From contig JADGAO010000001.1 of the NCBI GenBank assembly GCA_015231995.1, positions 1-52,612 on the forward strand: 52,612 bases of DNA, read 5' to 3'. The DNA is from Nitrospinota bacterium. Its GTDB lineage: Bacteria > Nitrospinota_A > UBA7883 > JACRLM01. The notes beneath the pieces were generated by a model that searched no databases, had not been told where the DNA came from, and worked only from the letters and a program-made list of their open reading frames with translations. Made by a program: the position numbers and the translations under genes. Positions 34,801 to 41,334 of this stretch are shown here, piece by piece; positions within the stretch are counted from its first letter, which is position 1, and every line of letters begins with the position of its first letter.

Positions 34801-36990
34801 GCCAACTGGCCCATCTGATCGAGCTTGATTTGGGTTTGCGCCGTTTTGTTTGTCATGTTCCGATGCCTCCCTCGTAATAATATCGGCCTTTGTTCCGGAA
34901 TAATCAATGGGAACTACTGCGTATTTTCCATTTTCTTTTGGATGCTCAATCACCTTGCTGGGCGCGCCTGATTTCATTTTCCGGTTGGCCTGCATGATCG
35001 CAAGACCTTTGGGCAACGGTTGTGCTTCTGGAGTGACCGAAGAGCCGGGATTCACGTTTTGTGTAGCCTGATTGCCCGTAGAATCGGAAACATTCGGGGA
35101 TTCAATCTTCGCTTTCACCGTGTCAAGACGGCGATTAGGAAACACCATCCCACTCCGTTTATCGTTCCATATACCGCCCAACCCAAGAGATTTGATGGAA
35201 TCCTTGTCGCCTTTAAGGACAAACTCCTTATCTGAAATCTCCTCTATCCCGTAACCGCTGGCCGGTTGATTCGGGCTGGCGGAAACCGAAGATTCCGATG
35301 CGGCGCCGGTGGATGGTTTTCCCGGTCGCACGTATTCGATCTTTATTCCCGATTGGCGGATAGCTTCCTGCGTCTCCGCTCTTTTCTTGTATAACTTTTC
35401 AAGTTCAGGATCGGTTTGCGTTGTTGACGATTTAATGGTGGAAGGTGATTCCGTCGCGTCAACGTATCGTGTAGTGGGACTCGTTTTGTTTTCAGGGATA
35501 GCGCCGGGTATAACGCCAGTCGTGTCGTCTTTCTTGAGGATCGCGCCGGTTCCCAGTTGGCCGTAATTGTCTTTATGTTCGACTTGCGTTCCTGGCTTTA
35601 GAGAGTCCTCCGTAGGTTGAACGTCGGTGATAGCCGTGTCCTGTATCGTATTGCGTGTTTTGTTTTCGGCTTTGAGCGCCGTGGGTTCTTCAGGGGTATT
35701 GGCTTGAGGTTCTGGTTTCGAGGTTACAGGCTGTGTTTCTTGTGCGAAGCTATCCTCATTGACCGGTTCAGGCGTTGCCGCCTGATCGCTGGTTCCGGCG
35801 GATGAGGTTGGTTCTTCTAAAATGGATTTCGCGCCAGATATGGAGATACCGCCTGGTTTCCCGCTCTCGTCAGCCTGCTTTAGCTTTTCCTTTGAAACTG
35901 CGGGTTCTGGCTCGGCCTCCTGCGAAACCGCATCCTTCGCCTTGGCCAATCCCGATGGCGTGACATAAACCCGAAACTGGCCTTCTTTCCCTTTATGAAG
36001 CGGATTGATCTTCAGGTCTTCGTTGCGAAATCCCTCCGTGATGATCTTTTCCTTGATGAACTCCTGCGCGGCTCGCAGTGAATGAAACGCCCGGTCGTCA
36101 AAGCTCTTGAGGGAGTTCCTGGTGTATCGCCCAGCGCCTTGCGGAGATTCCCCTGATTCCGGCTGTTCCGGCGGCGCCTCGTTAGCTTTATCCCGCTCTT
36201 CCCCGGAAACAGCGCTAGTTTCCGTTTTTGGCTCCGGCAAGAGTTTTACGTTCCGTTCTGAACGTTGCGGCAATGCGCCCACCGCCAACGGCTCGCCACG
36301 AGTCATCCGCCACGCATACCTTATTGCGTCCTCTTCGTTGTATCCTCTTGAAAAAAGCTCGTTGAATATGCGTTCCGCCGTAGTATCCAGTGTCACGCCG
36401 TCATCCGCCGGATTAACCGCGCCCGCCGCCGATTCTTCGGCTACTTTTCTGGCAAGGCCAATCTTGGTCAATGCGGTGACACCGGATCGGTAGGGAACCA
36501 TTGCGTTGGATACCGCGCTTACAGCCGACTTCTCCGGCAGATAACCGGCTATTGGCGTGTTTTGCGGGGAGGGAATGTTCTCGGCGTTATTTCCAGTTTC
36601 CGTCCGCCTTGCTTTACCGTGCAATACTGCGCCGGTTCCGCCGCCCAAAAGACCTCCAGCCAACCCGCCAGTCACAGACTGGTTCAACACGTCTTCATCC
36701 CATTGTTTCGTGGGATCAACATACTTCTGTTCGGCGAGATTCTGGATGGCCTGTTCCGATCCGCTCTGTAAAAACTCCTGCGCCGATTCCGCTGTTAAAC
36801 CCTCCACGGCGGACGAACCTCTCCGCCCGATCTTCTGAGCCAGTTTCCCAACCGCCTCCTGCCCGGTCTTTCCCATGATCCGGCCATATACCGCGCCGGG
36901 AACCGCCCCCCAACAACGCAGTGGACGGAGCCGTTCTTGCGAACACCTCGTTTTCCGCACGTCTCGCCGTCTCTTCCCGCGCCTGCTCAT
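25831..36990 (-). CDS. Giant polyvalent phage protein, main part (methyltransferase, helicase, peptidase)
   Basis: 3,719 codons; true N-terminal part lies in another frame (36716-37582). Positions are in this ORF. After an alanine/glycine-rich segment and a long Glu/Pro/Ser-rich disordered region, an N6-adenine methyltransferase has motif I IEPALGAGHF (about 1018) and NVPFGDY (about 1083). An SNF2-type helicase follows with VVGAGKTYT (about 1688), VDEAHEF (about 1854) and QREGRIVRQG (about 2235), carrying a lysine-rich insert near 2107-2128. A zincin motif LFHEATHGA is near 2648. The C-terminal 500 residues have membrane segments and resemble the LPD38 type. Such proteins enter the cell with the phage DNA and protect it, as P1 DarB does. 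The first 27 or so codons are a frame-shadow. Confidence 0.85.
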   Translation of the reverse strand: MSRRGKRRRDVRKTRCSQERLRPLRCWGAVPGAVYGRIMGKTGQEAVGKLAQKIGRRGSSAVEGLTAESAQEFLQSGSEQAIQNLAEQKYVDPTKQWDEDVLNQSVTGGLAGGLLGGGTGAVLHGKARRTETGNNAENIPSPQNTPIAGYLPEKSAVSAVSNAMVPYRSGVTALTKIGLARKVAEESAAGAVNPADDGVTLDTTAERIFNELFSRGYNEEDAIRYAWRMTRGEPLAVGALPQRSERNVKLLPEPKTETSAVSGEERDKANEAPPEQPESGESPQGAGRYTRNSLKSFDDRAFHSLRAAQEFIKEKIITEGFRNEDLKINPLHKGKEGQFRVYVTPSGLAKAKDAVSQEAEPEPAVSKEKLKQADESGKPGGISISGAKSILEEPTSSAGTSDQAATPEPVNEDSFAQETQPVTSKPEPQANTPEEPTALKAENKTRNTIQDTAITDVQPTEDSLKPGTQVEHKDNYGQLGTGAILKKDDTTGVIPGAIPENKTSPTTRYVDATESPSTIKSSTTQTDPELEKLYKKRAETQEAIRQSGIKIEYVRPGKPSTGAASESSVSASPNQPASGYGIEEISDKEFVLKGDKDSIKSLGLGGIWNDKRSGMVFPNRRLDTVKAKIESPNVSDSTGNQATQNVNPGSSVTPEAQPLPKGLAIMQANRKMKSGAPSKVIEHPKENGKYAVVPIDYSGTKADIITREASEHDKQNGANPNQARSDGPVGDNPLAREQAANVQTAQETGETSGTGVSGAGSHETGDGRDSEKPVEGRPDPSQRHGGGDRSASVLSGGQGLGDDNGEPHPSTGGRRHGRDRGRDSEFTDGDKRDQVRNSESGERTGRRDGQFQDRRPDRRNRQPESQAGGSDVVHETPAVHVAEPENRGRAGRGDDRGRVLSYRITESDRIGEGSQNQKFGNNISAIRLLKTLESENRNATPEEQSLLVKYAGWGGIPQAFDSNNKNWANEYRDLKDLFTKEEYEAARGSTLNAHYTSPKVIKAMYSALERLGFTGGRVIEPALGAGHFIGHMPPTMKSNSRITGVEIDDLTGRIANKLYPEADIRIQGFEKVKFPDNYFDLAISNVPFGDYKLHDPRYDKLKLRIHDYFFAKSLDIVRPGGLVMFVTSKGTLDKKDSYVRDYMAKRAELIGAIRLPNDAFKKNANTEVTTDIVILRKYAEGEKPKSEPKWRDLAEITGKDGDTFMVNEYFASRPEMMLGQMAYEGKMYRKNEATLVSGGRDIGEALEEAVNRLPEGVYERPESTVPEIDNRQPETPDERIKNGAHVLRDGAIMINDNGTLVETSYSGKVAERIKGMIGLRDVVKDVLRTQLDAASEPEIESVRKKLNRIYDQFIDQFGYINVQANRTAFGKDPDYPLLSSIERNYNKKKNTAYKADIFSKRVVNRHEPVAKVDTAQGALAVSLNENGKVALDHMSRIYGKPEKEIIAELKGAIYRDPESGEWVTEDDYLSGNVRHKLEIATKKAQDNPSFHENVEALKAVQPVDLKPGEIDIRLGSSWIPTDDVRDFVASLLEIAPHNIRVNHAANLGFWSVESDVRRIETNTQKWGTPRYEALQAVLDALNLKTPTIMDVAPDDNKKKIVNQKETEAAREKQQKIKDEFKNWIWREEERTDRLARKYNEEFNNTRLRAFSGDHLTLPGANPQIVAKLKPHQRAGVWRIVQTGNTGLFHVVGAGKTYTMAGAGMELRRLGIARKPMYVVPNHMLEQFSREILELYPTANILVADKKDFEKKNRRLLMSRIATNDWDAVVVTHASFRRLPMSAETQSKYYKEQIEEITRLIEEEKRESGRDSKIVKQIEAVRKKLEDKYAKRLSDIQKDQDKAVTFEETGVDWLFVDEAHEFKNLQFPTKMSRVAGLNNSQSVKSDDMFLKTIHVNRLQKGRGGVVFATGTPVSNTMAEMFTMQRYLQLDTLKRQGLLHFDSWAASFGEAVTSMELAPDGSGYRLNTRFSKFVNLPELMGMFRQVSDIQTAEMLNLPVPTVKNGKPQTVSASSSGILKQYVETLVRRSERIRSGQVDPREDNMLKVTNDGRKAALDMRLIDPSLPDEPNSKVNRAADNIYRVWEETKDSSYAESKTSGAAQLVFCDLSTPKKKSKKPKKTKKRKKGKEAEDSTDSGENGDSKKEVNMDEVLADSGAFSVYDDIREKLIQRGIPKEEIAFIHDYERDQQKAELFNDVREGRVRILLGSTSKMGAGTNVQKRLVALHHLDAPWRPADIEQREGRIVRQGNENPEVQIYRYVTEGSFDAYMWQTLESKARFISQVMRGDNYLRNIDDVAGAALSYAEVKAIASGNPKVMEKAKVDAEARRLSTLKRAWQDEQRSLQSKSKRIPESIEWWGKYRDDVAEDIKARKDVSGDNFAMAIQGSDYIERKDANDALRAIISKYGGLNTQGKKDVIGNYAGFKLAIAGKGYGTELRDPEIYLRGKRDYYFTVPFNSENVNVTVRLENLVKNLESEHARAEREIGKLERDLKTVTGEYGKPFEHEAKLNETLARQAELDKELEIGRNDEPMIAEEESDEDKPPEMSFDSLDKSIYQDSRFREIRKMAERLNKAFPNLPAPVTVIDSINDLPPNLRNRIQQAANKSVNGKPMMVSVSGLFDPKANRIYLVADGLIRKSTAKGQPLNRAVLEVLFHEATHGATDRLIDMFGGDWKRIVDNVFGHWSNNPVVRKEIAEIKQLYKEADWRTEKGRNTIARELIARMGEKHIDHSFTRWIIAKLRQVLRRIAKALGVKMNISHTDMLEAIRALKQSWENQNAPPQPPVGNKETATSDSAALNLSLTGLDDTADKYASEPMTEKPTQEDFVKTTLAYSHAIYNSLFPIKKYQVSGYDPATGAERRDTHQSMESAEKAASALRKAGYAEVNIQPVGAVGFLQKTLLSPEYWNHPVFKRFIDTALRRQDTRHEHLNKFLTDNDGEEIYRKLDRLKKPQYKQLENVLVWADTKDWNPPKDVTDKSAWKEAKTIGEMERRGYSKEVIDAWRSVRRAYDRALDTWLEFQGKDPLSRKMLAQEITVADDAGKQHRLTLREALDEMGELRGSYAPRQRIGEYVVRAKDKSGNLYRYHRNRVEAEKLHAELKAKGWKVEPVQEAERMAESVYQELKIPMTQKAIEEAIRTAKLGENTKQVYESLIIEMANLIKARGFRSRAIARNVDMPVVHGYETDPKTALLQYASSLSSGLAKAEAAREMYSAINEIDSRKEAETYDLAVSYVANQLRNSDHIDGQLGFIKSLAAFKYLGFNVKSAAVNLLSLPTTAPAAIHEYAGGKIVGAGAIVRHLSKSVRDFGLWMAGKDVKLKENERKLLNELKQKAWANPQATTEALSHINSRTRTGQISNAWAKLIETAMAPFGFTERINRGSTILAAYRVAVQSGMSHDEAVKAAKLASDRAHGIYNKATLPIWAQGTMGRAFQPMLIFSKYGHNYMQLLYELGFRRKNYKAMIYASLAPIVLGGGMAIPMKSGIVLAAGAMLSAIGIDNDPEKWWWDTTRKYLGENGERAARYGAVGYFTPVQLSGSLQPNIGVGIPSNVWELLGAGGGVIKDFHEGFDALSKGDMLGAPKALLPTAFSAPFKAYSEYTHGLATKRHKAIFDERGRIVKPTLAEAVMKGVGFQPTRTSMILARRYEGRRESENYADRRNALYDEYRILASRGAPPSDMVKFLERVYRYNAMATPAEEHLITPQSLQRQAQTLYRAARKDWAEYQ
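34290..34856 (-). CDS. Nested coiled-coil ORF inside the giant gene (other frame)
   Basis: A 188-residue ORF on the same strand but a different frame. ATG 34856 has GAGGGAGG 9 bases upstream. The product looks like a natural protein: THWRENRPQMFKRLKRQG, then a long Glu/Lys coiled coil (SEIASLEKELEDETDNSRIG) and an acidic tail EEPEEETTEGEY. Over the same bases the giant frame gives an Arg/Gly/Asp/Gln-rich sequence of out-of-frame type. The methyltransferase part has no start codon of its own nearby, so the giant frame must still be read through. Either both frames are translated, or a second frameshift has merged separate genes. Confidence 0.5.
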   Translation of the reverse strand: MTNKTAQTQIKLDQMGQLAITHWRENRPQMFKRLKRQGKLLERAYQAQEATKQEMDAIVKSLLKEDPIPANATAEETEAHLSYLADRAWEMTMENHILLPAEEDMEEIVDEIRNSRMVIKEIKSEIASLEKELEDETDNSRIGDLIDEIDSLKARLEDQTLFMKRQQSMLRSLKTGEEPEEETTEGEY

Positions 36991-37582
36991 GGGTAAGCCC
37001 GCTTGTCCGCAATTCCTGATAGACAGGGCTTTTTGATAGGTCGGCTGGGGTCATCTTGCGGATGTTCATCCCAGTGTCAGAAGCGTTTTGCGCTCCGGCC
37101 TGTATGCCCTCCATAGCTCCGAACCCAACCGCCCCGGCCAACGCGGGCGCGATTTTCATCGCCGCTCCCACTTTGGTTACAGCCGCCCCAGGAATAGCAG
37201 TGGCCAGCATGGACGGGAGGGATTCAGCGGCGGATAACGCTATGGTGGATAATTTTGGATCGAACCTTATATTGCCCTGTTCGTCGTAATCCACAATCTT
37301 GTGCCGTAACGCTCGCTGGCCTTCATTGGACATTGCGCTCCGCCAGTATTCGGAGGTCTGGTCGCCAACGCGCTCGGCTCCGCCGCCTATGTTCTCCGCG
37401 CCGACCTTTCGGGCGAGCCAGCCTATCGGCTGAACCACGCCGGAACCTACGCCGGACGCGACAGCCTTGAAATAATCTGTAACGGCGGGAGACTTTTCAT
37501 CCAGGTCGTCCAGTGTGGCGGTACGCAACCCATTCGCCGGTTCATAACCCGCATCCTGATAAGTGGCGAGCCGCAGAGCCAT
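36716..37582 (-). CDS. N-terminal part of the giant polyvalent protein (frame-shifted)
   Basis: Residues 1 to about 224 (MALRLATYQDAG to TAPSTALLGG) are the true start of the giant protein; the rest to 36716 is shadow. It is rich in Ala and Gly with hydrophobic stretches (GVGSGVVQPIGWLA, AIPGAAVTKVGAAM, ALAGAVGFGAMEG), as expected of a domain that crosses or sits in membrane during DNA ejection. Removing one G of a six-G run (36906-36911) joins it to AVPGAVYGRIMG in the main frame, giving about 3,917 residues. The start ATG 37582 directly abuts the stop of the previous gene's frame neighbour at 37583. Confidence 0.75.
   Translation of the reverse strand: MALRLATYQDAGYEPANGLRTATLDDLDEKSPAVTDYFKAVASGVGSGVVQPIGWLARKVGAENIGGGAERVGDQTSEYWRSAMSNEGQRALRHKIVDYDEQGNIRFDPKLSTIALSAAESLPSMLATAIPGAAVTKVGAAMKIAPALAGAVGFGAMEGIQAGAQNASDTGMNIRKMTPADLSKSPVYQELRTSGLTHEQAREETARRAENEVFARTAPSTALLGGGSRRGIWPDHGKDRAGGGWETGSEDRAERFVRRGGFNSGIGAGVFTERIGTGHPESRRTEVC
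36906..36911 (-). other. Frameshift site in a G6 run
   Basis: The minus strand reads TTGTTGGGGGGCGG. Five G instead of six would keep one frame from ALLG into AVPGAVYG. It is a one-base insertion in this copy, a sequencing error, or a +1 recoding site. Glycine-rich membrane-like character continues on both sides, which shows the two ORFs belong to one gene. Confidence 0.7.
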
Positions 37583-38845
37583 CTATTTCGCGCCTCCCAT
37601 AATCCGTTTAGCGTCGTCACGGGTTATCTCTGTCCCGTTATGGAAGAATTTCCCCGTCTTGTCGTCAATCATCACCTGCGGCGTTCTCGGCTCCGCCTCC
37701 TGCCCCGTCCAGGTGTCTATCCATTTCTGGCCGGTCTTCATGCCCATGTCATTGAACACATCCTGTTTCTGATACCGGCTCCGTAACGCCGCCTGCTCCT
37801 TGGCGTTCCCCTCGATAACGGCTTTGGCAAGTTCCGTCTCGTTGCGGGCGTTGAGCTTTGCGATCTCTGTCTGATTCGCCCTGTTCGATCCGGCGGTTAT
37901 CATCGGCGTGTATTCGTTCAATAACCCGGCGAGCAAATCTTGAGGGTTACGCGACGACCGGATTTTCTCGGCGAGAGCTGTTGAAGTTTCCTGCTTCTGA
38001 CCATTCCCAGGAACGACGTAGGTTTTGCCTTTGTCCGCGCCTTCCTCAACGGTGATATACCCGCTGACATTGGCGCCAGGCTGTTGTTGGGTTGATTGCG
38101 TATCCCCTCTGTTTCCGGAATATCCAACATGTTCCCAATCGCCACTATCGCTTTTTTTCAGGATCATGCCGGTTTTGGGATGAACGATCTCCGCGCCCGG
38201 TTTGTATAAGGCCAATGTTTCTTTGAACAAAGAGCCTTGTTGCGCGTCGCGCTTTTTCGCCAAACCTGTTTCGGTTTTATCTTGCGATTCCTGCTTCGCG
38301 TCGTTTCTTTTCGCTATTGCATCCGCTTTCTTTTGAGCCTCATACCTGGCGCGGTCGTTGATGATTTTGGCTTCCACCGTCGGAGACATCTCCGCGTCGT
38401 GCCCCAACATTCTCGCCATACCGATACCGGCTCCTCTGGCTATATCCTCCCCGCCTCCAGCGTACCTGCCGCTACCTGAGTAGTTGAACGGATTCAAATC
38501 GCCGGTAACGGTATCGGCAAAGGATTTTGCCCCTTCAGCCAGGTTTCCAGAGCCAATGGCCGTATCAACACCCTTAATAGCGCCGTGCGCCACGGCAAGG
38601 CCGCCCGCCACGGAAGGCGCACTACGGCCAGCTATCTCCGCTCCTTTCCCGGCGAATCTTGAAGTAATCTCCGGAACTTTCTCCGCCAGATAACTCCCCA
38701 GCCGTCCAGGTTCGTATTTAGGAGCGAAACGTTTCACCGTTTCCCACGCGGTGTTTCCGGCAGTTTCAACCGGATGAACGTATGGAACGACGGAGCGCAC
38801 AGGAGCCTTTACGACGTTACCGAACTCATCCACTACGAACGGCAT
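37583..38845 (-). CDS. Probable virion or ejection protein, unknown family
   Basis: 420 residues from ATG 38845, which has GGAGGGG 8 bases upstream; a GTG at 38854 is in frame. The N-terminal third is Ala/Gly-rich (SVAGGLAVAHGAIKG), the middle is charged and Lys/Gln-rich (QKKADAIAKRNDAKQESQDK), and the C-terminal part contains KTGMILKKSDSGDWEHVGY and a helix-rich tail with GMKTGQKWID. No enzyme motif is visible. It lies directly before the giant gene in the late operon, where podovirus-like phages keep internal or ejected proteins. Confidence 0.65.
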   Translation of the reverse strand: MPFVVDEFGNVVKAPVRSVVPYVHPVETAGNTAWETVKRFAPKYEPGRLGSYLAEKVPEITSRFAGKGAEIAGRSAPSVAGGLAVAHGAIKGVDTAIGSGNLAEGAKSFADTVTGDLNPFNYSGSGRYAGGGEDIARGAGIGMARMLGHDAEMSPTVEAKIINDRARYEAQKKADAIAKRNDAKQESQDKTETGLAKKRDAQQGSLFKETLALYKPGAEIVHPKTGMILKKSDSGDWEHVGYSGNRGDTQSTQQQPGANVSGYITVEEGADKGKTYVVPGNGQKQETSTALAEKIRSSRNPQDLLAGLLNEYTPMITAGSNRANQTEIAKLNARNETELAKAVIEGNAKEQAALRSRYQKQDVFNDMGMKTGQKWIDTWTGQEAEPRTPQVMIDDKTGKFFHNGTEITRDDAKRIMGGAK

Positions 38846-38847
38846 GA

Positions 38848-39486
38848 TTACCACCCCTCCATGTTGAGGATTTCGTCATCGGTGTACCGGCGGGGCGCGA
38901 GTTTTTGATTCTTTTCCTCGTTCGGATCGGATATCCCGCCCTGATGGGACATTCCGGCCACGCCACTGAAAATCCGTTCCGCCGTCTGGTAATCCATCGG
39001 CATCGGGAAATCGCTTTTGTTGCGCCAGTCCTGCATATAGCTCTTGTCCGAATAGTTGAGGTTCTGATCCATCTCTCCCTGCCGTTTGGCGAGGCCATAC
39101 TGGTTCTCAATCCGTAGCCTGTCCTCAAACGATGGGGCGAGCTGGCCGTATTTTTTCTGGAGTTCGTACTGGTTTTCGAGCCTCTGCCGGTCAATGTCGG
39201 CCTGCGTCTCGCCCATCCGCCTGGCTTTCATCGCCGAAACCGTTCCCCAGGGATCGGGATCAAGAGCCGAAGCCCCGGCCATTGAGCCGCCTCCATCGCC
39301 GTATCTGCCCGCCAGAACAGGACGGGTGGGACTCCCGGCTGTCCCTTTCATGAATCCCGAACCGCCCCCGTTCCGGAAAAGCAGGTTGCCTATTCGCGTA
39401 AACCCGCCTGCGCCAGCCGAGATACTCTCAACCGGGGTTCTTTTGTTCATCCGCGCCGACAGCATGTTGCTAAACGTGTTCCACAT
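38848..39486 (-). CDS. Late-operon protein, unknown
   Basis: 212 residues from ATG 39486, with AAGGAG 8 bases upstream; the frame is open to 39513. The N-terminal half is Gly/Arg-rich (AGGFTRIGNLLFRNGGGSGF), the C-terminal half holds tyrosine-spaced repeats (LENQYELQKKYGQL, then IENQYGLAKRQGEM). That short repeat suggests packing of helices in a virion part. I do not recognise the family. The gene overlaps the next gene by the stop region only. Confidence 0.6.
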   Translation of the reverse strand: MWNTFSNMLSARMNKRTPVESISAGAGGFTRIGNLLFRNGGGSGFMKGTAGSPTRPVLAGRYGDGGGSMAGASALDPDPWGTVSAMKARRMGETQADIDRQRLENQYELQKKYGQLAPSFEDRLRIENQYGLAKRQGEMDQNLNYSDKSYMQDWRNKSDFPMPMDYQTAERIFSGVAGMSHQGGISDPNEEKNQKLAPRRYTDDEILNMEGW

Positions 39487-39519
39487 AATCCATTCTCCTT
39501 TAACCGGCCTCATCTACCC

Positions 39520-41334
39520 CTATGCAGACGCTCCACTGCCGATGCTACCGGCGTAGGTTATGTTCTGGTCAATCTGCCCGGCCAGGTTGGTAAGCTGGGA
39601 CGCGATGCCGATGATGTACGCCTTCAACGTCTCCGCTCCGGCGGAAGCCGCCCGGATGCGAAGATCGTTCACCGTCAGGGCGTTTTTCACGTTAGCGTCC
39701 GCCGCGCCGACTTTAGCCTTGGCGATTTCAGCTTTCGCCATGACGTTGGTTTTCTCCGATTCCGCCGCCGACTGCATGGCCGTTAAAATCCCGCTTCCCA
39801 GCGCCTTGATCCGCTCAATTTTCGCCAGATAAATCCTGGTCAAAGCGTCGTCGGACGCTTCCGCCGATTTGATTTGCGCTTCATACGCCCGAAGGTCGTA
39901 AATGAGCGCCTCAAGCTGGATTTTTCCGTTAGCTATGGCGATATTGGCGTTGATCTCCTCCACGCGGGCTTGCGCTTCCGCCGCTTTCACGCGGGACTCG
40001 AAAACCCGCGCTTCGGCCTCCAACGCCTGAACCTTGGCGGTCTCTCCCTTGATCTGCGCCTCGTAGCCCTGCCACTCAAGGGCGTGGGCTTTCACAAGCT
40101 CGGCGAAACTGGTCACTTTCAGGCCGTACTTCTCCAGTTCCATCTTCTGGATGGAGACCTCCATCTCCACCCCTTTCATCTTGGTGAGATAGAGGTTGTA
40201 TTGAGTCTCCACCGCCCGTAACTCGGCGATGTACTTCTCGACGATGGATTTGTTCACTTCCGATTTGCCAAGCTCCGCCTGGATCATGGCCTTGTATATC
40301 TCCACCTCGACAAGGAGAGAATCGGCCATTTTCTTGTAGCCATCCCATCCGGCCTGATAGCGGGCTACTTTGGCGTTGAAGGCGGATACGGACATGTTGA
40401 ACAGGGCGACTCCAAGATCGGCGACAGCTTTGGCCGCGTTCAATTGCCGTTCCCAGAAAGCGTTGTGGAACTCCCGTTTGAGATGTTCGTACTCAATCGC
40501 CTTTTCGGTGATGAACTTTCTGTCCTCTGTCTTCTTGAGATAAATCTCACGGTTAGCGTCGGCCACGGCCTGCCCCGCTTCCGTATATGCCTCCTCCTCA
40601 AGACGTTGCATGAATGGTTGTGGGAGAGGAAAGCCCGACGAGGCGCCAAACCTCCGCGCTCCGTCCACCTTTTGCCGGAACGATTTGAACGCCCTGTCCC
40701 GCGCCCGCCCTATGAGAAGTTTTTCGTCCGTCGAATCGGTGTTGTTGAGCGCGTCCAGCAGTTTTGTTTCGATAAGAGTGGCCAACGCCGATTCATACGC
40801 TGTCTCGGCGTATGTCCAGTTTGCGGTCGGCGGCAAGAGGTCGTCCGCCGGAAGAACGCCGTCATACGGCGTGATGCTGGTTGTGGCCGGTGGAGCCGGG
40901 AAGTTGAGCGTGTACATGCTGTCCATCACCGGCGTGGAAACCACCGGAGATTCCGGCAAAACAGGCGTTGAGAACTCCGGCGCGTTTGCCGGAGGCTCCA
41001 CCGTCAACGCCCCCGGTTTGCCGCTGGTGTCTATATCAACCGTCCTGCCGCTCCATTGGGGGATTTCGATGTTGGCCGGGACGTAGTTTATCTCCGGGGT
41101 CGCTTTTGGGTTCCACGCGGGAAACGACACGCCTATATCCGGCTCCCCCGGATCAAGACCCATGAGCATGGAGATCGCGTTCTGCGACCTGTCCGCCACG
41201 GTGGACACATCCTGCGGCTCCTCGATCACGCCGACCGAGAACCCGGTCGCAAGTTGCGACAGCGTGGATATGAACTGGTCGAGCGCCTGCAATACGCTAT
41301 CGGAACTGGCGGAGTCGGTTACGGGAAATGTCAT
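39520..41334 (-). CDS. Coiled-coil virion protein, possible ejection or tail component
   Basis: 604 residues. Residues 1-170 are Pro/Thr/Ser-rich with beta character; about 190-600 is almost entirely helical with long Ala/Glu/Lys coiled coils (VQALEAEARVFESRVKAAEA). A hydrophobic C-terminal stretch reads AYIIGIASQLTNLAG. This layout (low-complexity head, long helices, short membrane-like tail) suits internal or ejected proteins of short-tailed phages, but no family motif confirms it. Its ATG overlaps the stop of the preceding LamG gene (ATGA). Confidence 0.65.
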   Translation of the reverse strand: MTFPVTDSASSDSVLQALDQFISTLSQLATGFSVGVIEEPQDVSTVADRSQNAISMLMGLDPGEPDIGVSFPAWNPKATPEINYVPANIEIPQWSGRTVDIDTSGKPGALTVEPPANAPEFSTPVLPESPVVSTPVMDSMYTLNFPAPPATTSITPYDGVLPADDLLPPTANWTYAETAYESALATLIETKLLDALNNTDSTDEKLLIGRARDRAFKSFRQKVDGARRFGASSGFPLPQPFMQRLEEEAYTEAGQAVADANREIYLKKTEDRKFITEKAIEYEHLKREFHNAFWERQLNAAKAVADLGVALFNMSVSAFNAKVARYQAGWDGYKKMADSLLVEVEIYKAMIQAELGKSEVNKSIVEKYIAELRAVETQYNLYLTKMKGVEMEVSIQKMELEKYGLKVTSFAELVKAHALEWQGYEAQIKGETAKVQALEAEARVFESRVKAAEAQARVEEINANIAIANGKIQLEALIYDLRAYEAQIKSAEASDDALTRIYLAKIERIKALGSGILTAMQSAAESEKTNVMAKAEIAKAKVGAADANVKNALTVNDLRIRAASAGAETLKAYIIGIASQLTNLAGQIDQNITYAGSIGSGASA

